This document shows, in pieces, positions 51,988 to 61,820 of a stretch of DNA of 64,000 nucleotides. This DNA is from Cellvibrio fontiphilus_A (GTDB lineage: Bacteria > Pseudomonadota > Gammaproteobacteria > Pseudomonadales > Cellvibrionaceae). The notes below the pieces were generated by a model. The model was given only the letters and a program-made list of their open reading frames with translations. It ran no database searches and was not told the DNA's origin. The position numbers and the translations under genes were made by a program. The stretch spans positions 62,001 through 126,000 of the forward strand of contig NZ_JBHRTF010000016.1 in NCBI RefSeq assembly GCF_042646205.1, read 5' to 3'. Each line of letters starts with the position of its first letter. Positions within the stretch are counted from its first letter, which is position 1.

Positions 51988-54843
51988 CTAGAGCGCACTA
52001 ATTTTCTGAATTTGCTCGCGTAACTTTTCTACGGCGATCTTATGTTCAGCAACGCGATTGCGCTCAGCAGCTACGACCTCAGCAGGTGCTTTTGCGACGA
52101 AACCTGGGTTGTTGAGTTTGGTTTCGGTGCGCTCAATATCCTGAATCAGCTTATTGCTCTCTTTGGTGAGACGTGCGATTTCCGCATCCTTATCAATCAA
52201 CCCAGCCATGGGCACGAGTATTTCCATTTGCCCGACCAGAGTTGTTGCTGACATTGGCTCTACATCGCCCGTATTGAGCCAGGTCACGCTCTCCAAAGAG
52301 GCTAGTTTTTTCAAGAACTGTTGATTGCTAAGCAGGCGCTGTTGATCTTCACTGCTGCCATTTTTGAATAGTACGGCAATGTCTTTCGCGGGCGATATAT
52401 TCATCTCGCCACGAATATTGCGCACACCCAAAATAACTGCTTGTAACCACTCGACATCTTTCAGTGCCTGCTGATCGATTTTGCTTTCATCAGCTTGCGG
52501 ATAGTGCGCATGCATAATGAACTCACCTGTGGCGCCGGCGAGAGGCTTAATTTTTTGCCAGATTTCTTCGGTGATAAACGGCATTAACGGATGTGCCAAA
52601 CGCAGAATCGTTTCCAGCACGCGAATCAGGGTGCGACGAGTGCCTTTTTTCTGTGCGATGGTGGCATCCGCATTCCAGATAACTGGCTTAGATAATTCCA
52701 AATACCAATCGCAGTATTCATTCCAAATAAATTCATAAATAGCTTGCGCCGCCAAATCCAAACGATAGCTATCCAAATGTTCAGCAACGGATTTTTCCGC
52801 CAATTGCAATTTGCTGATGATCCAGCGATCCGCTAGGGATAATTCAAAATCAGTCGCTCCATCTTGTCCGCAGTCCTGCCCCTCACAATGCATCAAGACA
52901 TAGCGTGTGGCGTTCCAGATTTTGTTGCAGAAATTGCGGTAGCCCTCTACGCGACCCATATCAAATTTTATATCGCGGCCGGTTGAGGCGAGTGAGCAAA
53001 AGGTAAAACGCAACGCATCAGTGCCGTAGGCTTGAATGCCTTCGGGAAATTCTTTGCGTGTTTGTTTTTCGATTTTTGCGGCGTCTTTGGGATTCATTAA
53101 GCCTGTGGTGCGTTTCTGTACCAGAGTTTCCAAATCAATGCCGTCGATGATGTCTAGCGGGTCGAGTACATTGCCCTTGGATTTGGACATCTTTTGGCCT
53201 TGGCTGTCGCGCACCAAACCGTGTACATAAACGGTTTTAAACGGAATCTGCGGCGTGCCGTCCTCATGCTTCACCAAATGCATGGTGAGCATAATCATGC
53301 GCGCTACCCAGAAGAAAATAATATCGAAGCCAGTTACCAGCAAATCAGTTGGGTGAAATTTTTTCAAAAATTCTGTTTGCTCTGGCCAACCGAGCGTAGA
53401 GAAAGTCCAGAGGCCTGAGCTGAACCAGGTATCCAAAACATCTTCATCTTGGTGCAGTGTTACATCATTCCCAAGTTTATATTTATTGCGCACTTCCGCT
53501 TCGTTACGCCCTACATAAACCTTGCCGCTAGCGTCATACCACGCGGGAATACGATGCCCCCACCACAACTGACGGCTGATGCACCAATCCTGAATATCGC
53601 GCATCCAGGAGAAGTACATATTTTCGTATTGTTTGGGTACGAATTGGATTCTTCCGTCTTCCACCGCAGCAATGGCCGGCTCTGCCAGGGGTTTGGTGCT
53701 TACGTACCATTGGTCGGTGAGCCAAGGTTCAATCACCACACCTGAGCGATCACCGCGTGGTACTTTTAACGCGTGATCATCAATTTTTTCTAGCAATTCT
53801 GCTGCTTCAAACGCTGCGACAATTTGTTTGCGTGCTTCGTAACGATCGAGTCCCGCGTATTGTGCGGGTAGGGTGCCATCCAATCGGGTATTGAGGCTGC
53901 CATCCAAATTAAAAATTTGAGCTGTTGATAATACGGCCGCGTTTTTGTCCAGCACATTGATCAGTGGAAGATTGTGGCGTTTACCAACTTCGTAATCGTT
54001 AAAGTCATGCGCAGGGGTGATTTTTACGCAGCCGGTACCAAATTCACGATCAACATAATCATCGGCAATAATAGGAATTAAACGATTAACTAATGGCAGT
54101 AATACAAATTTTCCGATGAGAGATTTATAGCGCTCGTCTTCCGGGTGAACCGCAACAGCGCTATCGCCCAGCATGGTTTCCGGGCGAGTGGTAGCAACGA
54201 CTAGATAATTTTTACCTTCTGCGGTAGTGGCGCCATCGGCCAGGGGATAGCGTAGGTTCCACAGCGAGCCTTTCTCGTCGTGGTTTTCCACTTCCAGATC
54301 GGAAATGGCGGTGTGTAGTTTGGGGTCCCAATTTACCAGGCGTTTGCCGCGATAAATCAATCCATCTTCATAAAGACGAACAAAGGCTTCTTGTACGGCT
54401 TTAGATAGACCATCGTCCATGGTAAAACGCTCACGACTCCAATCCACCGATGAGCCCAAGCGGCGAATTTGACGCGTAATAGTCCCGCCTGATTGTTCTT
54501 TCCACTCCCAGACTTTTTCCAGAAATTTATCGCGGCCCAAATCATGACGGCTCACGCCTTGTGCCGCTAGTTGGCGCTCGACAACCATTTGTGTGGCGAT
54601 GCCGGCGTGGTCAGTGCCAACTTGCCATAGAGTGTCATCGCCCTTCATACGACGATAACGGATGAGTGCATCCATAACTGCGTTGTTAAAACCGTGGCCC
54701 ATGTGCAAGCTGCCGGTAACGTTGGGCGGGGGAATCATAATGCAGTAGGGGTTGCCTTCACCGGCGGGCTTGAAACAGCCTTGCGCTTCCCAGGTTTGAT
54801 ACCACTGGCGTTCAATAGCATGGGGTTCGTAGGTTTTTTCCAT
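51988..54843 (-). CDS. valS: valyl-tRNA synthetase
   Basis: Class I synthetase, 951 residues (E. coli 951). The HIGH motif appears as HMGH at residues 47-50 (GSLHMGHGF), KMSKS is intact around residue 550 (KMSKSKGNVLDPLDII), and the connective editing domain contains TTRPETMLGDSAVAVHPEDERY. The last ~65 residues form the usual coiled coil (LTKESNKLIQDIERTETKLNNPGF). The ATG at 54843 starts MEKTYEPHAIERQWYQTWE, as in relatives. Single-gene unit with a strong terminator. Confidence 0.98.
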   Translation of the reverse strand: MEKTYEPHAIERQWYQTWEAQGCFKPAGEGNPYCIMIPPPNVTGSLHMGHGFNNAVMDALIRYRRMKGDDTLWQVGTDHAGIATQMVVERQLAAQGVSRHDLGRDKFLEKVWEWKEQSGGTITRQIRRLGSSVDWSRERFTMDDGLSKAVQEAFVRLYEDGLIYRGKRLVNWDPKLHTAISDLEVENHDEKGSLWNLRYPLADGATTAEGKNYLVVATTRPETMLGDSAVAVHPEDERYKSLIGKFVLLPLVNRLIPIIADDYVDREFGTGCVKITPAHDFNDYEVGKRHNLPLINVLDKNAAVLSTAQIFNLDGSLNTRLDGTLPAQYAGLDRYEARKQIVAAFEAAELLEKIDDHALKVPRGDRSGVVIEPWLTDQWYVSTKPLAEPAIAAVEDGRIQFVPKQYENMYFSWMRDIQDWCISRQLWWGHRIPAWYDASGKVYVGRNEAEVRNKYKLGNDVTLHQDEDVLDTWFSSGLWTFSTLGWPEQTEFLKKFHPTDLLVTGFDIIFFWVARMIMLTMHLVKHEDGTPQIPFKTVYVHGLVRDSQGQKMSKSKGNVLDPLDIIDGIDLETLVQKRTTGLMNPKDAAKIEKQTRKEFPEGIQAYGTDALRFTFCSLASTGRDIKFDMGRVEGYRNFCNKIWNATRYVLMHCEGQDCGQDGATDFELSLADRWIISKLQLAEKSVAEHLDSYRLDLAAQAIYEFIWNEYCDWYLELSKPVIWNADATIAQKKGTRRTLIRVLETILRLAHPLMPFITEEIWQKIKPLAGATGEFIMHAHYPQADESKIDQQALKDVEWLQAVILGVRNIRGEMNISPAKDIAVLFKNGSSEDQQRLLSNQQFLKKLASLESVTWLNTGDVEPMSATTLVGQMEILVPMAGLIDKDAEIARLTKESNKLIQDIERTETKLNNPGFVAKAPAEVVAAERNRVAEHKIAVEKLREQIQKISAL

Positions 54844-55028
54844 AGCGATTTGGGCTCTCTCGGTCTGTCGCTAACAAGTTCATGTTGGCGAAAATGGCTA
54901 AAAATTTGCCGGTGATTATAGCCTTTTGAGCGCTTTAGTCCCACCAAAACCGGGTTTATTTGCCGGCTGCAAAGTTCGGTCATGGTGTAATATAGCGATT
55001 ATTTTTTGGCATCTGATGTGGATGATTT

Positions 55029-56039
55029 ATGACAGAAACAATCGTTAATGAAGCAATAGATGCGGTTATTTTATGGGTCGATGGCGCTGATCCTGTGCAC
55101 GCTGAAAAGTTGAATAATTATTTGGCCTCGATTGGCAGCGTCAGACCTGCGGCGGCAAGCAAGACACGTTTCCATAACGCTGGCGAAATAGACTATTGCC
55201 TGACTTCGCTGCTGAAGTTTGCCCCCTGGTTGCGGACCATATACATAGTGACTGATAACCAGCGGCCTTCGTTAATGGATAAAATTACAGGAAGTGTTTT
55301 TGAAAAAAAGGTGAAGGTTGTCGATCATTCGGAAATTTTTGCTGGCCACGAAGACTGTTTACCTAGTTTTAATAGTATGGCTATCAGCAGCTTGTTATGG
55401 CGTATACCCGGATTAGCTGAGCAGTTCATATATTTTAATGATGATTTTGTAATCGTCCGTCCAGTATCGCCTGACGATTTTTTTAGCAATGGGAAAGTGA
55501 TTCTTCGCGGTCGCTGGAAGAGGCTCAGTGCTTCTGTTCCGGGGAGCAAAGTGTTCAAGGCTCTGCGCAATTTCTTGGGTGGGGGGAGAAAGAAAAATCG
55601 TATTAGTTTTTGGGGACTACAACAGCAATGCGCTGAACTTCTCGGTTTTAAAAGCCGGTATTTCCGTCTTCCTCATGTGCCTCACCCATGGAAGAAATCC
55701 ACTTGGAATGAGCTGTTTTTACAATTCCCAGAGGCTATGTCGAAAAACATTAAGGCGCATCTGCGGGTTCCGGATCAGTATGTCCCCGAGGGATTGTCGT
55801 CACATTTTCATTTAAAAAATAACCTTGCGGTAGTAAATACAGCGCCTGTGAATGTGCAGCTGAAACCTGCTGATCAATCCTTATTGCGCATCAAAATGAA
55901 ATTAAATAATGCCGATAAAAACGAGAGTATTATTTTTGCTTGTGTGCAGAGTATTGAAACGGCGCCCGAAGAAAAACGCCAGTTAATTTTTAACTGGCTG
56001 GATAAGCGCGTTGGAAAATTGGATGATTTATTGATTTAA
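55029..56039 (+). CDS. Stealth-family sugar-phosphate transferase
   Basis: A 336-residue protein with the Stealth conserved regions in order: CR1 AIDAVILWVDGADP (15-28), CR2 FHNAGEIDYCLTSLLKFAPWLRTIYIVTDNQRP (~53-86) through EDCLPSFNSMAISSLLWRIPGLAEQFIYFNDDF, then CR3-like HVPHPWKKS and a CR4-like tail. Characterised members transfer hexose-1-phosphate to capsules or exopolysaccharides via phosphodiester bonds. The Asp-rich YFNDDF is the probable metal site. No signal peptide, so it is cytosolic or membrane-peripheral. It faces the LPS operon convergently (23 nt apart) and so probably decorates the same surface glycan. Confidence 0.88.
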   Translation: MTETIVNEAIDAVILWVDGADPVHAEKLNNYLASIGSVRPAAASKTRFHNAGEIDYCLTSLLKFAPWLRTIYIVTDNQRPSLMDKITGSVFEKKVKVVDHSEIFAGHEDCLPSFNSMAISSLLWRIPGLAEQFIYFNDDFVIVRPVSPDDFFSNGKVILRGRWKRLSASVPGSKVFKALRNFLGGGRKKNRISFWGLQQQCAELLGFKSRYFRLPHVPHPWKKSTWNELFLQFPEAMSKNIKAHLRVPDQYVPEGLSSHFHLKNNLAVVNTAPVNVQLKPADQSLLRIKMKLNNADKNESIIFACVQSIETAPEEKRQLIFNWLDKRVGKLDDLLI

Positions 56040-56062
56040 GCATTTTTTATTGGCACTACAGA

Positions 56063-58219
56063 CTAACGCTTTAGGCATAAATAAATGGGGGTGCCAGAAA
56101 TTTCTGCCGTGGGCAGCGGTTCTCCATTCCGATCCAAAATATAGTCGTAATGAATCTCCCTTGGAACAGCTGACGTTGAATTGTCTATTGTCCAGGCGAT
56201 AGTGATTTTTTTATCCTTAGTATCAAACTCCAGCGCATATAGATTGCTCTCAGTGGCTAGTTTTCTGGTGAATCGGGCATTGCCAATAAGCTGCAGGAGT
56301 TGGCGAAGCGCATTAAACGCCGGGCGAGGGGTGAAATTGTTAAGGTCATCAACCAATCCGTAACCGTGTGCGGAGAGGCGCCACCAGAATACTTGCTCCA
56401 CATGTCCTGAACAGAGTGTTATTAAATAGTAACGCAGCATGTAATTTGCGTAGTCGTCATCAGTTTCGCCGGGTTGTTCGCGTCGCCATTTGGGGGTTTC
56501 ATAGGGGCAGCCGATGGGTGACCAGATTCCCGTGTGTTTTACCGGCCAATTGACCTCCGACACAATTATTTTATCTGCACAGCGGTCTGACCATTGCGCT
56601 AATGCTTTGAGTAGCGCGGATTTTTCCAAAGTCGAAAATTTATGCCCTTGAGTGCTTTCGGGGGCGCCGCGCCTGTCCACATAAAGTAAATGCGAGAGCG
56701 CTGCCAGTGGTTGATTTTTGGGATGTGTAGCCAAAGCTGCAATAACCGGTAGATATTCAAAATCGATGCAAGCTGGCCCGGTGAGCTTAATCTGTGGAAA
56801 AAGCTGTTGTAGTTCTAACGCAGGCGCCATTAGCTGCTGATATTCGTCGCTGCTCCAAATTCCCCATTTCAGGCGATTGCTGGCATGGGTGATTTCAATG
56901 TGGGCAACATCCGCACCGATATTTTCAATAATTAATGTTAAAAAATCTTTCCAGGATTCAGGCTGTAACAAGGCTTGTCGGTCTTGTAAGACAGCAAGCA
57001 TCACCTCAATACCTTTACTGCGCAGGTGTTTTACTAACGCAATTGTTCTGTTCCACTCAACGGGCGTTTCGTGGTGGCAAAAGCGAATGAGCACGGGTGG
57101 ATTGCCTAATTGCTCAAGCAGTTTTAATTCTGTTTCTATGTAGTCGGGGTGAGGGTGTAAAGCAATACCAATGCGCCCGCTCATGTCTACAGGTGTGTTG
57201 TAACTTTGGGCTAATAATTTTTTGTAAGTGCTGTAAATAGTTGGCGCTGCACATAGACCTTGCCACACCATTGAGAACATATAACGCCAATTGCGGTAGG
57301 CATGTTTTTCCTGGCGCCCTGGAACAATCATGGGTTGCGCCGATTTTTCATCCCACAGCCATATATCTTGTACTGGTGGATACACTGGTTTGACTTTAGG
57401 TAGCTTTTTGCTTTTCCAATGGCGTATGGGGTGACGCCATTTTCCGCTACGGCGATGGCTCCAAAAACGTTGCCTTGCTTTTTGCTCAAGGCGATCAAAA
57501 TCTGCCGGAAAATCTTCGTGATTGTTGTAAATCGTTTTAAATATTTTTAGATAAGCGCCGGGCAGGGCGATGCGAGCCAAATCAAATGCGCGTTGTTCCT
57601 GTGTAAGCACCTTATTTGAATATTTGGCGCGATTTAAATCGATAAATTGCGGTTTAAGCCAGCCACCATTTTCATCGCGTGGCAATAAAATATTCTGATT
57701 GCCCATATCACCGTGCATAAAACCAGCATTATGCATAGCGCGAATAGCAGGCGCTACCACTTGGAGCAAATCCATTAATGGTGCATTGTCTCGTTGGTTG
57801 TAATAAATATCGGAGAGCGCATCGCGAAAGCTGATGCCGGGTTCATACATACACAGATAGTAACTTTCAAGTAAACGCTTGCCTTCCCAGCGATCCAGCC
57901 AGGCAATAGGTGCGGGTGTGCTTATGCCATTACTTTGCAAAAAACTTGCAGCGTCAAATGATCGTTTGGCTTTTGAGCCTTTGTTCCAGTCATGCCAATC
58001 TTTTAACCAGTTCTGCCGTTTAAATACTTTGATGGTGATGCTGAGCGGTTTTTGATTAACCAACAGTTCAGTTTTTACAACATAGTCCGGGCCATTGGAG
58101 ATACGTTGTGCCACCGGTTTATCCAGCAGCATAGAAATATTGTTTAACTGTGCAGTTACTTCGGGTAACTGGAATGCAATTGCTAGTTCACTTTGATAAT
58201 TGCCGATAGTTTCTGTCAT
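56063..58219 (-). CDS. LPS-kinase-like protein fused to a glycosidase-like TIM-barrel domain
   Basis: 718 residues, two parts. Residues ~20-240 form a small protein-kinase-like fold of the LPS kinase (InaA/WaaP/KdkA) type: candidate ATP Lys64 in TIKVFKR, catalytic loop His169-Gly-Asp171 in MHGDMGNQNIL, and metal Asp194 in FIDLNRA. After a basic linker (~250-280), residues ~345-640 look like a clan-A glycosidase barrel: IGIALHPHPDY, HIEITHASN (440-448), IIVSEVNWP with Glu555 in the strand-7 nucleophile position, and EQVFWWRL. The strand-4 Asn-Glu of active enzymes seems replaced by His-Ala, so the barrel may bind rather than cut. The kinase part probably phosphorylates Kdo or heptose of the core. 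Last gene of the operon. Confidence 0.75.
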   Translation of the reverse strand: MTETIGNYQSELAIAFQLPEVTAQLNNISMLLDKPVAQRISNGPDYVVKTELLVNQKPLSITIKVFKRQNWLKDWHDWNKGSKAKRSFDAASFLQSNGISTPAPIAWLDRWEGKRLLESYYLCMYEPGISFRDALSDIYYNQRDNAPLMDLLQVVAPAIRAMHNAGFMHGDMGNQNILLPRDENGGWLKPQFIDLNRAKYSNKVLTQEQRAFDLARIALPGAYLKIFKTIYNNHEDFPADFDRLEQKARQRFWSHRRSGKWRHPIRHWKSKKLPKVKPVYPPVQDIWLWDEKSAQPMIVPGRQEKHAYRNWRYMFSMVWQGLCAAPTIYSTYKKLLAQSYNTPVDMSGRIGIALHPHPDYIETELKLLEQLGNPPVLIRFCHHETPVEWNRTIALVKHLRSKGIEVMLAVLQDRQALLQPESWKDFLTLIIENIGADVAHIEITHASNRLKWGIWSSDEYQQLMAPALELQQLFPQIKLTGPACIDFEYLPVIAALATHPKNQPLAALSHLLYVDRRGAPESTQGHKFSTLEKSALLKALAQWSDRCADKIIVSEVNWPVKHTGIWSPIGCPYETPKWRREQPGETDDDYANYMLRYYLITLCSGHVEQVFWWRLSAHGYGLVDDLNNFTPRPAFNALRQLLQLIGNARFTRKLATESNLYALEFDTKDKKITIAWTIDNSTSAVPREIHYDYILDRNGEPLPTAEISGTPIYLCLKR

Positions 58220-58245
58220 AAAATTTTATATTGATATGGGCTGAA

Positions 58246-59067
58246 TTATCGGCCTTGAATTTGATAGTGATTACAGATGGCCTTCCATTGTTCATAGTTG
58301 CCATTTTCGCGCACATTAGTGTGTTTGAGTGATACTTTTTGTGATCCGGCAATAGGTGTAGGTTTTTGTCCAGGCTGCTGGGAGCGCTGTGTCAGAGTGC
58401 CATTTAAATAGGACATGGCTTTAAACCACAAATCATCGGCGCGGGGCGCCAAGGCCAGATAAAGATCGGCGCGGGTAACATCCTGATGCAGCACTCCAGG
58501 TGGATAAAGTACACCGCCGTAACCAATTGGCATCATCCAGTTTGAGCTGACACCGGGCATTGTTTGGGTTTTCCATTGGTCATAAGGTAATAACTTACCT
58601 TGGTTGTCATAGGCAATTTCCCGGCATTCGTGGGCGATTACCTTTTCCGGATAGTGCAGATGATCCTGATACAGCCGCGCCAGCCAGGTTGATTCATACA
58701 TTAGATCGTCATCGCAGGTGACAATAATTTTTTCCGGGTAACGCTCAAGGCTATGCACCAATTTGCGATGCGAACAAGTCATATCGACATAGTGAATTTC
58801 AAAAGTGTCACCCACAAGCACTCTCAAGCTGGCGGGAATTTTTGATTGCAAATCTTTATGCAGCCACAGCAAAATTTTTTCAGCGCGATATGACTGCGTC
58901 AGTAGGCTGCGGATTACCAGGTACAGTGTGTCGAGGCGCGACGGTATGGACGTCAGTGAAATGATCACCGGTATTTCTGGTTTTTCCGATGGGTTCAAAT
59001 CTTTGAGTGCCAGTTGTTTTAGTTTCCAGGCAGTCCAGAGTGATCCGGGCAATTCCTTAAGTTTCAT
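58246..59067 (-). CDS. glycosyltransferase-like protein of the LPS operon
   Basis: A 273-residue GT-A-fold-like protein. PVIISLTSIPSRLDTLYLVIRSLLTQSYRAEKILLWL is the nucleotide-sugar-binding start, IIVTCDDDLMYESTWLARLY carries the DxD metal motif, and LAPRADDLWFKAMSYLNG a late acidic motif found in related core or O-antigen transferases. No membrane segment. Donor and acceptor cannot be told. It overlaps the upstream glycosyltransferase by 4 nt (ATGA), so the two are translationally coupled. Confidence 0.8.
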   Translation of the reverse strand: MKLKELPGSLWTAWKLKQLALKDLNPSEKPEIPVIISLTSIPSRLDTLYLVIRSLLTQSYRAEKILLWLHKDLQSKIPASLRVLVGDTFEIHYVDMTCSHRKLVHSLERYPEKIIVTCDDDLMYESTWLARLYQDHLHYPEKVIAHECREIAYDNQGKLLPYDQWKTQTMPGVSSNWMMPIGYGGVLYPPGVLHQDVTRADLYLALAPRADDLWFKAMSYLNGTLTQRSQQPGQKPTPIAGSQKVSLKHTNVRENGNYEQWKAICNHYQIQGR

Positions 59068-59909
59068 TTAAGGCTAGTCTCCGCTGCAGATGTTTTTATT
59101 ATTCCGTTCTCTGCCCAGTATCTGCCGGTGCGTTTAACTTCATTGCGAATAGCGTAATTTTTTTTCCAGGTTTCAGGGTTGTCGTAAGCGCGCGGGTGAT
59201 CCAGATGCAAGCAATTCACGCTGTAGCGAACTTGTTTGCCCTTGAGTCCATGGTTGTATAAACGCTCACCCAGCTCGCGATCCAAACCGCCGTATTGCAT
59301 GTCTTCGTTAAAACCATTACAAGCTTTTATATCTGCTGTCCAAGTGGAGCTATTCATACCATTCCAGGTGGCTTTGGTCGGTGTAATGGTATTGAGAACC
59401 GCTTTAATGGTTTTATTTTTAATCAGTTTCCATAATTTATGGCTGCTGGGTTGGCCTGCATTTTTAAGCCAGTCCAGATTAAAAATGACCCCCGTTGCTA
59501 TGTCTGTCTCGGTAATTTTTTCTGAAACTGGTGTGGTTAGTTTTACATAACCGCCCGACAGAAAATAACCGGGTTGTGCCAGTGCTTCGTGCAGCCCGAT
59601 AAAATCGGGTTCGGGTATACAGTCGCCATCGGTAAAAATTAAATAATCACAATCGGTTTGTGCGATGGCCTTGTTGAGTATCTGGCATTTTTGAAAGCCT
59701 TTATCTTCATGCCACACATGCTCAATACGCAATTTGCCGCGTGCCTTAAAAAACTCTATAACATCCCGTGTTGGTTGCCCTGAGCCATCGTCGGCAATGA
59801 TCACGGTAAAGTGAGTGTGACGTTGCGCCTCATAGCCAAACAATACATTTTTTAGCCATTTGGGTTGGTTGTAGGTGGTGATAACTACGCCAATTTTTTG
59901 CGGTTTCAT
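59064..59909 (-). CDS. GT2 family glycosyltransferase
   Basis: A 281-residue family 2 transferase. IGVVITTYNQPKWLKNVLFGYEAQ starts the fold, IIADDGSGQPT binds the nucleotide, YLIFTDGDCIPEPDFIG is the DxD-type metal site, and ITPTKATWNGMNSSTWTADIKACNGFNEDMQYGGLDRELGERLYNHGLKG matches the C-terminal galactosyltransferase-like domain of lipooligosaccharide and chondroitin-type enzymes. A cytosolic, membrane-peripheral core-sugar transferase is likely. 27 nt downstream of the YejM-like gene. Confidence 0.88.
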   Translation of the reverse strand: MKPQKIGVVITTYNQPKWLKNVLFGYEAQRHTHFTVIIADDGSGQPTRDVIEFFKARGKLRIEHVWHEDKGFQKCQILNKAIAQTDCDYLIFTDGDCIPEPDFIGLHEALAQPGYFLSGGYVKLTTPVSEKITETDIATGVIFNLDWLKNAGQPSSHKLWKLIKNKTIKAVLNTITPTKATWNGMNSSTWTADIKACNGFNEDMQYGGLDRELGERLYNHGLKGKQVRYSVNCLHLDHPRAYDNPETWKKNYAIRNEVKRTGRYWAENGIIKTSAAETSLK

Positions 59910-59936
59910 GGGGGCATCCAGTTTTTGGGTGGCTAC

Positions 59937-61784
59937 TTATTTGGCTTTCAAAAAGCGCGACATGTGTTCGATGGTGTTGGCTAATACGTCTGGTGGAAGT
60001 TCCTGATCATCTACAGGCTCGTAGTTTTTATCGACCGCTTCTACGCCACCAAGAGGATTGATCAGGAATAAATATTCACCATGACGAATGGCTCTGTCAG
60101 TCCAGGATTCCATTAACAATCCGCGGTCATTACCGGGTAGGTTAAACAGAGAATAGCCAGTGGAGTAATCGGTTATTGGATTAGCGCATCCGAATGCTTC
60201 GCTTAATAATGTAGGTATCAGGTCTTCATGGGAGCTGAGTGTAGTAGTAACCATGGCTTCACGGCCTGGCCATACCAGCATAAGCGGAACCTTGGTTTGC
60301 CAAACGCTAAAATTACTGTTGTGGCCCCAGAAGTTTTTCCCCATTTCATTAAATTCCTGACCGTGATCACTGGTGATAATGACCAAGGTATTGTTCAGGC
60401 GATTTGTTTGTGCAAGCTCATCCATCACGGTTTGTATCAAGCTGTCCACATAGTGGGCAGTTGTTTTATACAAGTTTAAAAATGGTTCGGGGTTGTAATC
60501 ATTATTCAACTCCAGGTAATTGACTTGTTTGAGCATGGGCTCAAAACGATGTGGATAGTCCTCTGGAATGGAAAAACCATGGGGCGCATCAAAAAATAAA
60601 AAACCAAAAAACGGTTTTTCGGAAGGTAATTGTTGTAAGTCGGTGATGAATCGCCGGGTAATATCCAAATCATTTTCTGCACTGGATTTGGCATTTCCCT
60701 GCTGTAGTTGGGTGCGAAGTTCAGAAAAAATAGTGCGATCAAATTCCGGAAAAGTCAGTGTGCTACTGCCGTAAATAAAATGCTGATAGCCACGTTCCAA
60801 GGTTAGATCAAACAGCACGCTGCCTTTCTCTGCCGCTAATATCGGTTTCCAGTAACTGCCGGAAATACCGTACATCATGCTGAACAGCCCATAGCGGGTG
60901 GCATTGCTAGTGCTGTAATGGTTGTCAAATACCAGTGCTTTATCGCGCAACTTGAAACTGTTGGGCATTACTTCGGCAGTCAATTGATCGGCACGCAGCG
61001 AATCAACTACCAACATAAGAATATTCAGCGGTTGCTCTGTTTTGCATTGCAGTGCAGTGCGTGGGTACTGCAATCCATCGGTGGTGTCAGGCAGATTATA
61101 ACCTTCGGTATTCTCTACCACTTCAAAGCCCATTTTTTCCAGCGAAGAGCGCATGGTTGTAGTTGGCATCCAGGGAATGTAACGGTTCTGTGCCGTAATT
61201 TGATTCCAGCCGAAGGCATCCGCGCACCCACTGATTAATTGCAATCCAATATAGGTCGTGAGGAAAAAACCAAGATGGTGGCGATTGGTAAATCGATGGA
61301 ACTGGGAAAGTTTACGGCTGAGTAGCAGCAGCAGGGTTTGTCCAAATACCAATGCTAGCAGTATGGCGCCCACCGATAACCACATGGACCATGAGAAGGC
61401 TATGTTCTCCAGCAGTGCGCCGCTAAACAATAAATTCAGCACCATGCCGTTTATATGAAAATGATACAGGCTAAAAACTTTTACATTGGTGACGATAATT
61501 ATTTGCGCCAAGGTAAATAAGCTCACTGCAATAGCGGCGTAATATTTTTGCGCCCGCAGAATAAACGCCAGGCTGATGGTGAGCAGTACAACCAAAAAAG
61601 ACAGCAGGGAAAAATGAATCAGCATACCCAGTACCAGGTAAAACTGACCGCTTATGGCGTCAGGCCATTGGCTATGGCTAAGCGTAATACCGGTCATTAC
61701 CAATGCATTCAAAAGTGCAAATGCCGCCAGCCATCGGCGAGAGCTGCGTTGATTGAGGGGAGCCTCCAGATGAGTTAGGTGCAT
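59937..61784 (-). CDS. YejM/PbgA-like inner-membrane sulfatase-fold protein
   Basis: A 615-residue protein: about five N-terminal transmembrane helices (roughly residues 17-190) and a periplasmic alkaline-phosphatase/sulfatase-fold domain from ~250. LNILMLVVDSLRADQL, STSNATRYGLFSMMYGISGSYWKP, IITSDHGQEFNEMGKNFWGHNSNF and SSHEDLIPTLL match YejM (LapC/PbgA). In E. coli that protein senses lipid A and controls LpxC proteolysis through LapB. Its normal Thr nucleophile position reads Ser-Asn-Ala-Thr-Arg, so activity is uncertain. Here it lies inside an LPS core operon, not beside yejL as in enterics. Confidence 0.87.
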   Translation of the reverse strand: MHLTHLEAPLNQRSSRRWLAAFALLNALVMTGITLSHSQWPDAISGQFYLVLGMLIHFSLLSFLVVLLTISLAFILRAQKYYAAIAVSLFTLAQIIIVTNVKVFSLYHFHINGMVLNLLFSGALLENIAFSWSMWLSVGAILLALVFGQTLLLLLSRKLSQFHRFTNRHHLGFFLTTYIGLQLISGCADAFGWNQITAQNRYIPWMPTTTMRSSLEKMGFEVVENTEGYNLPDTTDGLQYPRTALQCKTEQPLNILMLVVDSLRADQLTAEVMPNSFKLRDKALVFDNHYSTSNATRYGLFSMMYGISGSYWKPILAAEKGSVLFDLTLERGYQHFIYGSSTLTFPEFDRTIFSELRTQLQQGNAKSSAENDLDITRRFITDLQQLPSEKPFFGFLFFDAPHGFSIPEDYPHRFEPMLKQVNYLELNNDYNPEPFLNLYKTTAHYVDSLIQTVMDELAQTNRLNNTLVIITSDHGQEFNEMGKNFWGHNSNFSVWQTKVPLMLVWPGREAMVTTTLSSHEDLIPTLLSEAFGCANPITDYSTGYSLFNLPGNDRGLLMESWTDRAIRHGEYLFLINPLGGVEAVDKNYEPVDDQELPPDVLANTIEHMSRFLKAK

Positions 61785-61820
61785 AGCGTTTTTCCTTGGC
61801 GCAGAATCAAAAAAGCAGAA

